The notes beneath the pieces were generated by a model that was not told where the DNA came from, searched no databases, and was given only the letters and a program-made list of their open reading frames with translations. The translations under genes and the position numbers were made by a program. Positions 9,308 through 17,996 of a stretch of 64,000 nt of DNA are shown in pieces. This DNA is from Ferrimonas lipolytica (GTDB lineage Bacteria > Pseudomonadota > Gammaproteobacteria > Enterobacterales > Shewanellaceae): the NCBI RefSeq assembly GCF_012295575.1, contig NZ_CP051180.1, positions 4,069,134 to 4,133,133 on the forward strand, read 5' to 3'. Within the stretch, counting starts at the first letter, position 1. The number at the start of each line of letters is the position of its first letter.

Positions 9308-10081
9308 TCAGTCCTTGTGGTTATTAGTTCTATCAAGCCCAAGCTGATGCCGCAATGACCATAATGATGGTGACGGAAGTTCAGTGCAGGCTTGTAGTGC
9401 AGGATGTGACAGAGTCTGCACTGGCGTGCCATCGGCAGTAATTTTTCCCTGCTGCAGATGCAATACTCGGTCGCAATTTCGAGCTACAAACTCTAAGTCA
9501 TGGCTGATGTTGATTATCGTGGTGCCACGCTGTCGTTGCTCGGCCAGGAACTGTTCTAGCAAGGCTAGATTATGACGATCAAAGTCGCGGCTTGGTTCGT
9601 CCAACAACAGTATTGCTGGCTGTGCCACCGCGATACTGGCAAGAGTCACCATACGGCGCTTACCTGCATCAAGATCGAGTGGGTGGCATTGTGCATACTG
9701 AGTTAGCTCAAGCTGCGCTAGGATGTCGCTGCGATGGCGCTCTATCTTACTTTGAGGCCAACCTAGCTGCTTCATTACCAAGTTAACTTCGTTATCTACT
9801 CGGCTGTGCAACAGTTGGTTTTCTGGCTCTTGAAACAGTATGCCAATTAAGCCGCAGCGCTGTTGCGCGGGGATCTTATCAATAGCTTGCTGCTGCCATA
9901 AAACGTGGCCACGCCGAGGCTGGAGTAACCCAGCTATCAGTTTAATTAGGGTTGACTTACCGGCACCGTTATCACCGACTAAGCCGACATGTTGACCCGG
10001 TTTGATGGTTAACTTCGGCAGGTGCAAACAGTCGTTCTCGCAGTCTGGCCAACTGAATCGTAGCGGCTCAAGTTGTAGCAT
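9308..10081 (-). CDS. ECF transporter ATPase subunit (A2)
   Basis: This 257-aa ABC ATPase is one of a pair next to an EcfT-type gene. Walker A is GDNGAGKS (residues 36-43), the Q-loop is FQEPENQL, Walker B is ILLLDEPS with Glu162, and the switch His is H194 (ISHDLEF). The ABC signature is degenerate: LDAGK (137-141) instead of LSGGQ. AAGGAG precedes the ATG, which overlaps the end of A1 by 14 bases. In a heterodimer its intact Walker motifs would pair with the intact signature of A1. The C-terminus (from about 225) is a short extension. Confidence 0.9.
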   Translation of the reverse strand: MLQLEPLRFSWPDCENDCLHLPKLTIKPGQHVGLVGDNGAGKSTLIKLIAGLLQPRRGHVLWQQQAIDKIPAQQRCGLIGILFQEPENQLLHSRVDNEVNLVMKQLGWPQSKIERHRSDILAQLELTQYAQCHPLDLDAGKRRMVTLASIAVAQPAILLLDEPSRDFDRHNLALLEQFLAEQRQRGTTIINISHDLEFVARNCDRVLHLQQGKITADGTPVQTLSHPALQACTELPSPSLWSLRHQLGLDRTNNHKD

Positions 10082-10895
10082 CTGGATGCTCCTTAAACCA
10101 TTGCAGCAGCTGTCGGTCGGTTAGTGGAAGCCCTTTGCTGTCGCTCGATTCGTCTGTGGCGATGTTGGCTGCCAATGCTTGCCAAGCATCGCTGCACAGC
10201 AGCTGTTGCAACATCAGTGGCAGTTGTGATTGTGGCGAACCATAACCTGCGACCGTGCCGCCGTTGAGCACCAAGGCCTGATCAATCCACTCTACACTTG
10301 GTTGCAACGTGGTCTCGGCCAGCACAACCGTCAGTTGATGTTGCTGACTGTACTGCTTCAACTGCTGTAACAACTGCTGGTGGGCGAGGGGGGTTAATCG
10401 AGAAAAGGCCTGATCTAGGATCAGCAAGTCCGGTTGCATCGCTAGGGCACAGGCTAAACCTACCCGCTGTGCTTCGCCGCCGGAAAGTGTGGCTGGATGA
10501 CGTGCAGCCAGATGACTACTGCCGGTTAGCTGCAACATCGTTTCAATCCGTTGCTCAACCTCAGTAACACTTAGGTTGAGATTGTCCGGGCCGAAGCCAA
10601 TCTCATCGGCTACGGTGTAAACGCAACCAGACCACTGCGGGCTGGCTTGCACCAGTTGTACCTTCAATGGTGGGGTTTGCGGTGCCAACAGATCTTCATC
10701 GTGCCAATGCAGTTGGCCGTAACTGGACATTGGTGTCAGTTGTGGGACCCAGCCAGCCAGTGCTTGGCTTAATAGCGATTTGCCGGAGCCGTTGCCACCG
10801 GCGAGCAGCAGCCACTGTCCGGTAGCAAGGTGCAGATCGACTGGGCCGATATTAACCGCGCCAACCAGTTGCAGTTGCTGTGCGATTAACGCCAT
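10068..10895 (-). CDS. ECF transporter ATPase subunit (A1), with altered catalytic residues
   Basis: This 275-aa ABC ATPase has Walker A GGNGSGKS (33-40) and a canonical signature LSGGE (137-141). In Walker B the catalytic Glu is Gln (LILDQ, Asp161-Gln162), and the switch-histidine position reads AETT (Glu194). Thus its own ATP site should be poorly hydrolytic while its signature serves the partner subunit. ATG 10895 is chosen because TAGGAG precedes it; the open frame extends upstream into the EcfT gene without a good site. It overlaps the EcfT stop by 10 bases. Confidence 0.9.
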   Translation of the reverse strand: MALIAQQLQLVGAVNIGPVDLHLATGQWLLLAGGNGSGKSLLSQALAGWVPQLTPMSSYGQLHWHDEDLLAPQTPPLKVQLVQASPQWSGCVYTVADEIGFGPDNLNLSVTEVEQRIETMLQLTGSSHLAARHPATLSGGEAQRVGLACALAMQPDLLILDQAFSRLTPLAHQQLLQQLKQYSQQHQLTVVLAETTLQPSVEWIDQALVLNGGTVAGYGSPQSQLPLMLQQLLCSDAWQALAANIATDESSDSKGLPLTDRQLLQWFKEHPDATT

Positions 10896-11590
10896 AACAG
10901 TGCTCCTAGTAGTTGCAGTAGCATCACCACCGCAATGCCCCAACGGAGTTGTTGTTGCCAGATTGGATCTAAGGGGGCGTTACGGCGAGTGCGCTGGGCT
11001 TGATGGCGAAAGCCACGCATCTCCAGCATTGCACCTTGCTGTCCTACCCCTTGTAGCAGGCTATTGAGCAGCGGCATAAGTAACGCCGGCGCCGCCTTGC
11101 TACGTTGCCATAGTGTACCGTCCAACGGCACACCACGGGCAAGCTGAGCTTGGCGGATCTGTGCTATCTGGCGCTTGATCGGATCGAGCAACAGTAGTGG
11201 TCCAGCAAGAAGGTAGCTCAAGGATAGCGGTAACCGGCTGGCAAACAGTGCGGCGATTAGTCGTGGCAATGGGCAGTAGCTAAACCACAGCTGTGCCACC
11301 ACTAAACTGGTGGCGATCCGCAGCCATAAAGTGGTGGCAGGCCACGGCCAGTGCCAGCTCTCAATAGTGCCGAAGCAATAGGCTAGGATCTGACTGTGGA
11401 TCAACCACAAACCTAGCGCCAGCGGCAGCAGCAGTTGCAGCAACCAGCTTAGGCGTTGACGTCCGTCAGGGTTGCCAAATAGTGCCAGCATTGGCAATGC
11501 CAATGCCAACAGCGACGCCGGGCCAAGCGGCAGCATAAAGGCGCTGACGCTGTACCAAAGCCATAGAATAAAGCCGGTAAATGGGTGCAA
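10886..11590 (-). CDS. ECF transporter transmembrane subunit EcfT (CbiQ-like)
   Basis: The 234-aa integral membrane protein couples the substrate-binding S subunit to the ATPases. It has about five hydrophobic helices and the two short Arg-containing coupling motifs expected of EcfT, seen in QLARGVPLDG and LEMRGFRHQ. The frame starts with TTG at 11590, one base after the S-component stop region, with GGTGAG about 6 bases upstream, which supports the TTG. It sits in a tightly packed operon with S upstream and A1/A2 downstream. Confidence 0.85.
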   Translation of the reverse strand: MHPFTGFILWLWYSVSAFMLPLGPASLLALALPMLALFGNPDGRQRLSWLLQLLLPLALGLWLIHSQILAYCFGTIESWHWPWPATTLWLRIATSLVVAQLWFSYCPLPRLIAALFASRLPLSLSYLLAGPLLLLDPIKRQIAQIRQAQLARGVPLDGTLWQRSKAAPALLMPLLNSLLQGVGQQGAMLEMRGFRHQAQRTRRNAPLDPIWQQQLRWGIAVVMLLQLLGALLWR

Positions 11591-11591
11591 C

Positions 11592-12176
11592 TTAGCTCAC
11601 CGCAGCTGCATCATCGAATTGATTCCGGCTGCGCTGTGGTAAGCGGCGCACTAGCTGCCAAGCAATCAAACAAGCAATGATCTTATCCGCTAAATTGGCG
11701 CCAATAACGGTCAGGGCAACTGATTGCAGCAAACCGTCGCCAACGGCGGTGAAGTAGGCGACGATAAAGTCGGCCCCACTACCGGTTGCACCACCAAACA
11801 GGTAAGCACGAATTGGCGCCGCCACTAGGGTCAGTGCTAAGGCAATTAACACACCACTGAGCAGTACCTTAGGGAACGACTTAAAGCCGCCGCGTTGGGC
11901 GCATAAACCCGCAACTAAGCCAATAACGCCAGCAACCGGCGCGAAGGCGGCTGCAACTGGGCCACTGATCAAACCCCAAATGAGGTTGGTAGTTAAGCCC
12001 GTGCACAGTGCAGCCCAAGGTCCAGCAAGCAGCGCCACGATGATGGAACCGATGGAGTCCATAAACAACGGTAGCTTTAGCATTGAGTTGAGTTCACCGC
12101 CACTCATGTTGATGGCTATGCCCACAACCATCAGGCTTAGGGTGCGGTTGTTAAAACGGTATTTAGATGGAGTCAC
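11592..12176 (-). CDS. ECF transporter substrate-specific (S) component, substrate unknown
   Basis: This is a 194-aa protein of about six hydrophobic helices. The segment LPLFMDSIGSIIVALLAGPW followed by GLTTNLIWGLI looks like S components of ECF importers, which bind vitamins or metal ions in the membrane. I choose GTG 12176, two bases after the PPC-gene stop, because CAAGGG lies about 7 bases before it; the open frame further upstream lies inside the PPC gene. Substrate cannot be read from the sequence, and no riboswitch was recognised upstream. Confidence 0.75.
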   Translation of the reverse strand: MTPSKYRFNNRTLSLMVVGIAINMSGGELNSMLKLPLFMDSIGSIIVALLAGPWAALCTGLTTNLIWGLISGPVAAAFAPVAGVIGLVAGLCAQRGGFKSFPKVLLSGVLIALALTLVAAPIRAYLFGGATGSGADFIVAYFTAVGDGLLQSVALTVIGANLADKIIACLIAWQLVRRLPQRSRNQFDDAAAVS

Positions 12177-12178
12177 TA

Positions 12179-12634
12179 TCAAACCCTTGAATCGGTATTT
12201 AGTTTGGAGGTGGAAAGCTCTGGATACCCAGAGAGATGGCAATGGCGTCGTTCAAACTTGAGCGCCGGTAGGATCCCAATCACCAACTCTAAGGTGGTAC
12301 GTACGACGCAACCGGACAGTACGTGGCCGCCAACCATCTGCCCTTGGGCGTTACTCAGGCTAATGTGCAGGTGGCTGCAATCGGCATCGAGGGTGCCACT
12401 GAGGGCATGGACCTCAAACGGTTCCGTCAACACACAACCCTCAGGCTGAGCTGCGAAGCGCAGATTGGCAACACTAAGGCTGCCGACGGCAGAGGCGATA
12501 AATGCGGCGCCAACCTGTTGTTGTTGCAGCCAAGCATCGAGTTGCTGCAATAGCTCCTGACCAGGCAACAACCGCAATACTGCATATTGCACATCACTGG
12601 TTAGTGTTTGGTTCGGATTGAGTGGGGTGCTCAT
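12179..12634 (-). CDS. PPC (DUF296) domain protein
   Basis: The 151-aa protein consists of a PPC domain: LRLLPGQELLQQLDAWLQQ, then AAFIASAVGSLSVANLRF, and the glycine/His segments HLHISLSN and GGHVLSGCVVRTTLELVI. Bacterial single-domain PPC proteins form trimers of unknown function; the plant versions are fused to AT-hooks. Being the first gene of the ECF transporter operon, with only 2 bases before the S-component start, it may act on or sense the imported compound. That role is inference. Confidence 0.8.
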   Translation of the reverse strand: MSTPLNPNQTLTSDVQYAVLRLLPGQELLQQLDAWLQQQQVGAAFIASAVGSLSVANLRFAAQPEGCVLTEPFEVHALSGTLDADCSHLHISLSNAQGQMVGGHVLSGCVVRTTLELVIGILPALKFERRHCHLSGYPELSTSKLNTDSRV

Positions 12635-12757
12635 AGTGATGCTCCGCTGTCCGGCTAAAAGAGCGGGGTACCATACAGGAATTGGGTGACGATTAGCGTC
12701 GACGAGTGCACATTTGCATGATTTTTGTGCGCAATAATGGCCTGTTTGAGGGAGATT

Positions 12758-12781
12758 GCCCCAGCTAGCTGCAACTGGGGC
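12758..12781 (-). other. hairpin between hypE and the PPC gene
   Basis: GCCCCAG and CTGGGGC are perfect 7-bp arms around a 10-base loop, just after the hypE stop. No T-run follows on the minus strand, so it is either a weak terminator or an mRNA-end structure. Confidence 0.4.
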
Positions 12782-12801
12782 GAGTGTTATTCTGTTTGCC
12801 G

Positions 12802-13806
12802 TTAGCAGATCCGTGGCAGCAGTTCGCCTTTCGGCAGCTCCATATAACGCTTAGATCCCCACGGGCTGGTCTGCACTACTTTACCGGCGTACTCGTTGCA
12901 CACCTTGCCGATCACGGTAGCGGTTGACTGGAACTGCTGCAGGATGGCCACTGCTTGTTCGGCCTGTTCCGCAGCAACCGCTACAACGAAGGTGCCTTCG
13001 TTAGCCAGTTCTGCGGGTTCGAAGCCAAACAATTCGCACAAACCTTGTACCGCAGGATCAATCGGCAGCGCTTGTTCCGCTACCTCAATGCCCAGCTCGC
13101 GTGCCTCAGCCCACTCATTTAATACCGCGGCTAGGCCGCCACGAGTAGCGTCGCGCATCGCTTTGGTGTCGATGCCTGCATCCAATAGAGCCTTTACTGC
13201 TGGCCATAGCGTATCGCAATCTGACTGCAGCTCGGTGTCGAGTTCAAGCCCTTCGCGGCTTGCTAAGATACAGGCGCCGTGAGCACCGATATCACGGGAA
13301 ACGATGATAGCATCGCCAGCCTCGAGCCGTTTCCATGATGGTGCCGCTATGCACGTACCTACACCCGAGGTGTTGATGAATAAGCCATCGGCAGCGCCCT
13401 TTGGCACAACTTTGGTGTCGCCGCAGACGATCTTAGCGCCAGACTTGGCCAGCTCTGCCGCCATCGATTGCACTAGGCTTTCCAGTTCAGCAAACTCCAA
13501 GCCCTCTTCGATGATGAAACCACAGGAGAGGTACTGCGGAATCGCGCCAGCCATGGCCAGATCGTTAACGGTGCCAGCAATGGCAATCTTGCCTAAGTCG
13601 CCGCCATTAAAGTGACGGGGTGATACCGTAAAACTGTCGGTAGTAAAGGCTACCGGACCATCAAACTGCAACCGTGCTGCGTCTTCGTCGCGGACTAAGA
13701 TATCGTTTTCAAAGTGCTTGAAGAACACCTTACGGATGAGGTTGTTCATCTCCACGCCGCCACCGCCGTGGCTAAGTTCGACGCGGCGTTTCTTTAATTC
13801 GTTCAT
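12802..13806 (-). CDS. hypE: hydrogenase maturation protein HypE
   Basis: HypE dehydrates the thiocarboxamide on its C-terminal Cys to thiocyanate, the cyanide ligand source for [NiFe]-hydrogenase. The 334-aa product starts MNELKKRRVELSHGGGG and ends PRIC, so the acceptor C-terminal cysteine is intact. ATP-binding PurM-like motifs (DTKVVPKG, ATRGGLA) are present. ATG 13806 overlaps the hypD stop (ATGA); the frame upstream of it overlaps hypD and is not used. Operon with hypD and hypC. Confidence 0.96.
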   Translation of the reverse strand: MNELKKRRVELSHGGGGVEMNNLIRKVFFKHFENDILVRDEDAARLQFDGPVAFTTDSFTVSPRHFNGGDLGKIAIAGTVNDLAMAGAIPQYLSCGFIIEEGLEFAELESLVQSMAAELAKSGAKIVCGDTKVVPKGAADGLFINTSGVGTCIAAPSWKRLEAGDAIIVSRDIGAHGACILASREGLELDTELQSDCDTLWPAVKALLDAGIDTKAMRDATRGGLAAVLNEWAEARELGIEVAEQALPIDPAVQGLCELFGFEPAELANEGTFVVAVAAEQAEQAVAILQQFQSTATVIGKVCNEYAGKVVQTSPWGSKRYMELPKGELLPRIC

Positions 13807-14936
13807 AGGCTGACTCCAGCGTATTTGTAGTGCGCGTGACAAGCGCCTTCGGAGCTAACCATACAGCTGCCCATTGGGGTTTGTGGGGTGCAACCGCGGC
13901 CGAACACCTTGCACTGTTGCGGCGTTTTAATGCCTTTAAGGATCTCACCGCACATGCAGGCTTTGTGATCGTCAACCGGATCTGTAGGCAGGATCTGGGC
14001 GTATTTAAGTTCGGCGTTGCGATGGTTGAACTGCGGTTTCAGCCGTAATGCGGAGGCGGGGATGTCACCTAAACCACGCCAACGGAAGGCGTCTGCTAAT
14101 TCGAAGTAATCAGCTACTAACTGCTGCGCTTTGAGATTACCGTCGTGACTCACCGAGCGCCGGTATTGGATCTCAAGTTTGGCTTCGCCTGCAATCGCTT
14201 GCTGTACTAGCATCAACACTCCTTCGAGGATATCGACTGGCTCAAAACCAGTAACAACCAGGGGAGTTTGGTAGTTGTCGACGGCGGCTTGATAGATCTT
14301 GGCACCAGTAATAACCGAAACGTGGGATGGGCCGATAAAGGCGTTAATCGTGGCTTCACCGCCAGCCATCACCGCATCGATTGCTGGCGGAACCAACACA
14401 TGGTTGACGTGTAATAGCAGATTATCTAACTCCATCGCTTCTGCTTGTTGCACTAGCACCGCACTCATTGGAGTAGTGGTTTCAAAACCGATGGCAAAGA
14501 ATACTACGGTTTTGTCTGGATTCTGTTGTGCCAGTACTAGCGCATCGAGGGGATCATATAGGGCGCGAATGTCTGCGCCTTGGGCTCGTAGCTTGGCCAA
14601 ACTGGTGTCTGAGCCGGGAACGCGGATCATATCGCCTAAGGTGGCGAGGATAACATCTGGCTGTTGGGCGAGGGCGATCGCTTGATCGATGCGCTCTTTC
14701 GGCATGATACATACTGGGCAACCCGGGCCATGAACAAAGTCGATGTTATCTGGCAGCAATTGGTGCAAGCCAAATTTCATAATGGAGTGGGTGTGGCCGC
14801 CGCACACCTCCATGATACGCAGTGGCTCAGGCAGTTGTGGTGCTATCTGGGCGATCTTAGCCAACAACATCTTGATGGTGTCGGGATCGCGAAAACCGTT
14901 GTATAGCTGCTCTAGGGTGATGCCATTAGCAGCCAT
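13803..14936 (-). CDS. hypD: hydrogenase maturation protein HypD
   Basis: HypD is the Fe-S protein on which the Fe(CN)2CO group is assembled with HypC. The 377-aa sequence has the family motifs MEVCGGHTHSIMKFG (about residues 42-56), GPGCPVCIMP, and FAIGFETTTP, and a C-terminal Cys cluster (ACMCGEILKG, CKVFGRGCTP) that binds [4Fe-4S]. Full length. It overlaps hypC by 11 bases at its start and hypE by 4 at its end. Confidence 0.97.
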   Translation of the reverse strand: MAANGITLEQLYNGFRDPDTIKMLLAKIAQIAPQLPEPLRIMEVCGGHTHSIMKFGLHQLLPDNIDFVHGPGCPVCIMPKERIDQAIALAQQPDVILATLGDMIRVPGSDTSLAKLRAQGADIRALYDPLDALVLAQQNPDKTVVFFAIGFETTTPMSAVLVQQAEAMELDNLLLHVNHVLVPPAIDAVMAGGEATINAFIGPSHVSVITGAKIYQAAVDNYQTPLVVTGFEPVDILEGVLMLVQQAIAGEAKLEIQYRRSVSHDGNLKAQQLVADYFELADAFRWRGLGDIPASALRLKPQFNHRNAELKYAQILPTDPVDDHKACMCGEILKGIKTPQQCKVFGRGCTPQTPMGSCMVSSEGACHAHYKYAGVSL

Positions 14937-15159
14937 TAGCCAGCTCCATCTGCTTCAGTAAAGCTAAGTTCTCGATAGCGGTTTTATGGTCAATTTTGTT
15001 CATCGCAAACCCAACATGCAATAGCACGTAGTCGCCGATTTCAAGCGGCTCAGCAATCAAGTGGGTGCTGACTTTGCGTTTGACCCCCATGGTATCGACA
15101 GTGACGCTGTCTTCGTTGGGATGAAGCTCAGTTACCTGAGAGGGGATGGAGAGGCACAT
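14926..15159 (-). CDS. hypC: hydrogenase assembly chaperone HypC
   Basis: The 77-aa HypC/HybG-type chaperone begins with MCLSIPSQV; Cys2 is the essential residue that binds the iron centre after Met removal. AAAGGAA lies 8 bases before ATG 15159. The reading frame is open for another 63 codons upstream, but that part lacks family similarity and ignores the ribosome-binding site. It is the first gene of hypCDE. No hypA, hypB, hypF or hydrogenase structural gene lies in the window. Confidence 0.96.
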   Translation of the reverse strand: MCLSIPSQVTELHPNEDSVTVDTMGVKRKVSTHLIAEPLEIGDYVLLHVGFAMNKIDHKTAIENLALLKQMELANGC

Positions 15160-15627
15160 GATGACGGTTCCTTTAGTCAACGCTCTCGGCAACGATAATA
15201 ACAGCGCGTTATTTGGTGCCGAGAAAGCGGGTCGCCTGAGTACTGAATCGTAACAATCTGCGACAGCCGTTAGCGCAACTAAGGCTGTCGTGAGGACGAC
15301 TAATTCAATTGGTGTTGTTGTGGTAGCAAAATCAAAATTATCCAGCAACCACCCAAGCTAGGATTTGCCAACTGAGCCACTTTTTAGGCCGAAGTAGCCA
15401 TTATTTACTTACAAAATGGACATCTAGAGGTGGGTTTTACAGTCGCTACAGAGGGGGTTTTGCGTAATGCATACACCATCGGTATGGTGATTGGTTGTGT
15501 ACTGGAGGTACACACTTTGTTACTAAGCTATTGCAGTCTAAGCGAGGTAATTCAGTAAGCTAGACCGATTCAATGTCGGTGGCGCATGCACTGCGCTGTA
15601 GCTAAATCAATCCCAAGGAGCAACAGG
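15160..15627. other. intergenic region between hypC and the M3 peptidase gene
   Basis: This divergent gap holds the promoters for both sides. In the hypC leader there is a strong hairpin: CGACAGCC (15261-15268) and GGCTGTCG (15283-15290), with inner TTAG/CTAA pairing. Around 15476-15525 are two short palindromic stretches (ACCATCGGTATGGT and GTGTACTGGAGGTACAC) that could be operator-like. No gene is seen. Confidence 0.5.
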
Positions 15628-17811
15628 ATGTTTACCAAGCCTCTGATTGCCGTCAGCGTAGTGCTGGCGTTGAGTGCCTGTTCCGGTCTGGACGACCACG
15701 CCATAGAAAAGAGTACGATGACAGAGTCCATTATTAACGTTGATGTTGCCGAAGTTGCAGCGTTACCCGAAGCCAATGCGTTAAAGCACCCAAGTGTATT
15801 GCCTTACCAGTTGCCGCCGTTTGATAAGATTAACGATGCGGATGTGGAAGCGGCCATTATGGCGGGCATGGTGGAGATGCTGGCGCAGGTCAATGCCATC
15901 GCAAACAACCCCGCACCAGCGACCTTCGACAACACATTGGTGCCACTAGAGCAAAGCGGAGCTTTGTATCAGCGTGGGTTATCCATTTTGTTCAACCTTG
16001 GTAGCTCTAATGGCACCCCAGAGCGGTTGGCGCTCATGGCTAAGATCAGCCCGTTGGTTAGTCAGCAGCAAGACAACATCTACTTAAACGCCAAACTGTA
16101 CCAACGCTTCACTGAGGTAAAGGCAAGTCGTGATAGTGCCAACCTGAATCCAGAGCAAAAGCGTCTAATTGATGTCTACCAGCAACAGTTTGATCAAGCC
16201 GGTGCCAGCTTAACGCAAGCACAGCAAACCGAAGTCCGTAAGCTGAATACCCGTTTATCGGAACTGACCACTGAGTTTGGTCAGAATGTATTGCAAGCCA
16301 GCCAAGCCGATGCGGTCTTGGTGGAGGATGCGGCTGAGCTGAGTGGCCTTAGTGAGGTGGAGATCGGCAGCGCTAAAATGGCCGCCGAGAAAGCCGGGTA
16401 CAGTGACGGTTATCTACTGACCTTGGTTAACACCACTCGCCAGTCTTACCTGACTAATCTGCACAGCCGTGAACTGCGCCAACAGGTGTGGCAAGCGTCT
16501 GCCAACCGTGCCAATCATGGCAAGTTTGATAATACCCCAGTGGCGCTAGAGATCGCTAAGTTACGTGCCCAGAAAGCGGCTCTGTTTGGTTATGCAACGT
16601 GGGCGGATTATCAGCTTAAAACCCAGATGGCACAAAGCTCTGATACGGTATTTGATCTATTAGGATCGATGGTGCCGAAGGTGGTGATCAACGCTGATAC
16701 CGAAGCGAAGCAGATCAAAGCGTTGATGGCGCAGCAGGGGATTAAGCACGAGCTGCAACCTTGGGACTGGTTCTACTATGGTGAACAAGTTCGGCAGCAG
16801 AAATACCAGCTGGATCCGGCTGAGGTGGCACAATACCTGCCGTTTGACCGAGTACTGCACGACGGCGTTTTCTACGCCATGGAGCGCCAGTTTGGTATCA
16901 CCTTTAAGGCTCGCCCGGATCTACCGACTTACCATGAAGATGTTGATGCCTACGAGATCTTCGATGCTGATGGCTCATCCATGGGCTTGTTCCTTGCCGA
17001 CTACTTTGCCCGTGAAGGTAAGCGCGGTGGTGCTTGGATGAACGCCTTTGTTACCCAGTCGCATCTGCTCGGTACTAAGCCGGTTATCTTCAACGTGATG
17101 AACATCCCCAAGGCGGCGGAAGGTCAACCGCAGCTGGTATCGTTTGATGAAGCCACTACCATGTTCCATGAGTTTGGACATGGCGTGCATGGGCTGTTTT
17201 CTGATGTGACCTACCCAAGCCTAGCGGGAACCTCGGTATCCCGTGACTTTGTTGAGTTTCCATCAACCTTCCAAGAGGATTGGGCATCCCATCCTGATGT
17301 AATCAGCAATTACGCCAAGCACTACCAAACCGGTGAGCCGATCCCAGCTGATTTGCTGCAAAAAGTATTGGCTGCGGGTAAGTTTAACCAAGGTTTTGAT
17401 ACCCTTGAGTATCTCTCTTCAGCTTTGCTGGATATGGAGTGGCACAGTGTCAGTGGTGATGTTGCAATCAGTGATATTGAAGCCTTTGAAAAGGAAGCAT
17501 TAGCTAAGCACGGTATTAACGTAGCGGCGATTCCACCACGTTATAAGTCTAGCTATTTCAGCCACATTTTTGCTGGTGGCTACAGTGCGGGTTACTACGC
17601 CTACATGTGGAGTGAGATCCTTGCCGCTGATGCCTTTGCCTACATCCGTGAGCACGGCGGCTTAAGCCGAGAGCAGGGGGAAAAGTTCCGCAAGGAGATT
17701 CTATCGATGGGTAACAGTCAGGATCTGATGGAAACCTATAAAGGCTTCCGTGGCAGTGAGCCGACAACAGAAGCGCTGTTGATCCGCCGTGGCATCAACC
17801 TAAGCAAGTAA
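15628..17811 (+). CDS. M3-family metallopeptidase (Dcp-like), lipoprotein
   Basis: The 727-aa protein is a thimet-oligopeptidase-family zinc peptidase resembling peptidyl-dipeptidase Dcp. The zinc motif is His514-Glu515-Phe-Gly-His518 in TTMFHEFGHGVHGLFSD, with the third ligand expected in the following FVEFPSTFQEDW. The N-terminus MFTKPLIAVSVVLALSACSG has a lipobox (LSAC), so it is predicted to be membrane-attached in the periplasm, unlike cytoplasmic E. coli Dcp. AAGGAG at 15615-15620 sets the start at ATG 15628, 14 codons after the first start in the frame. Substrate is probably short peptides. Confidence 0.93.
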   Translation: MFTKPLIAVSVVLALSACSGLDDHAIEKSTMTESIINVDVAEVAALPEANALKHPSVLPYQLPPFDKINDADVEAAIMAGMVEMLAQVNAIANNPAPATFDNTLVPLEQSGALYQRGLSILFNLGSSNGTPERLALMAKISPLVSQQQDNIYLNAKLYQRFTEVKASRDSANLNPEQKRLIDVYQQQFDQAGASLTQAQQTEVRKLNTRLSELTTEFGQNVLQASQADAVLVEDAAELSGLSEVEIGSAKMAAEKAGYSDGYLLTLVNTTRQSYLTNLHSRELRQQVWQASANRANHGKFDNTPVALEIAKLRAQKAALFGYATWADYQLKTQMAQSSDTVFDLLGSMVPKVVINADTEAKQIKALMAQQGIKHELQPWDWFYYGEQVRQQKYQLDPAEVAQYLPFDRVLHDGVFYAMERQFGITFKARPDLPTYHEDVDAYEIFDADGSSMGLFLADYFAREGKRGGAWMNAFVTQSHLLGTKPVIFNVMNIPKAAEGQPQLVSFDEATTMFHEFGHGVHGLFSDVTYPSLAGTSVSRDFVEFPSTFQEDWASHPDVISNYAKHYQTGEPIPADLLQKVLAAGKFNQGFDTLEYLSSALLDMEWHSVSGDVAISDIEAFEKEALAKHGINVAAIPPRYKSSYFSHIFAGGYSAGYYAYMWSEILAADAFAYIREHGGLSREQGEKFRKEILSMGNSQDLMETYKGFRGSEPTTEALLIRRGINLSK

Positions 17812-17812
17812 T

Positions 17813-17917
17813 GGCTGTGTAGCAATTAACTGTTGTTCTTTCTAATACAGTTAAAGCACCGGAATCGGTGAAGCCGAAGGCTTAAGATAAACTTCAACAG
17901 CTAACTACGACAGAGCC
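17813..17917 (-). repeat. MITE-like element, internal-deletion copy B
   Basis: This 105-bp copy keeps both ends. The plus-strand left end GGCTGTGTAGCAATTAACTG and the inverted right end GGCTCTGTCGTAGTTAGCTG match at most positions over about 23 bp. Between them are only the terminal parts of the larger copies (GCCTTCGGCTTCACCGATT and GGTGCTTTAACTG). It starts immediately after the peptidase stop codon. Confidence 0.8.
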
Positions 17918-17943
17918 CAAGTAATCTGCTTTCCGCCATGCTA

Positions 17944-17973
17944 AAGCCAACACCTAGGTGTTGGCTTTTTTGT
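17944..17973. terminator. bidirectional terminator between peptidase and LysR gene
   Basis: A perfect 24-bp palindrome (AAGCCAACACCTAGGTGTTG and its completion) with a T-run after it and A-residues before it. Confidence 0.9.
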
Positions 17974-17996
17974 TGTTACTGGAAACGTGCCGGTTG

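Noticed and set aside
12634..12801. Riboswitch ahead of the ECF transporter operon
   Set aside because: A hairpin is visible, but none of the conserved cores I know (TPP, FMN, cobalamin, preQ1) could be matched.
14926..15348. 140-codon version of HypC
   Set aside because: HypC must begin MCLS for its essential Cys2, and the ribosome-binding site is directly before that ATG.
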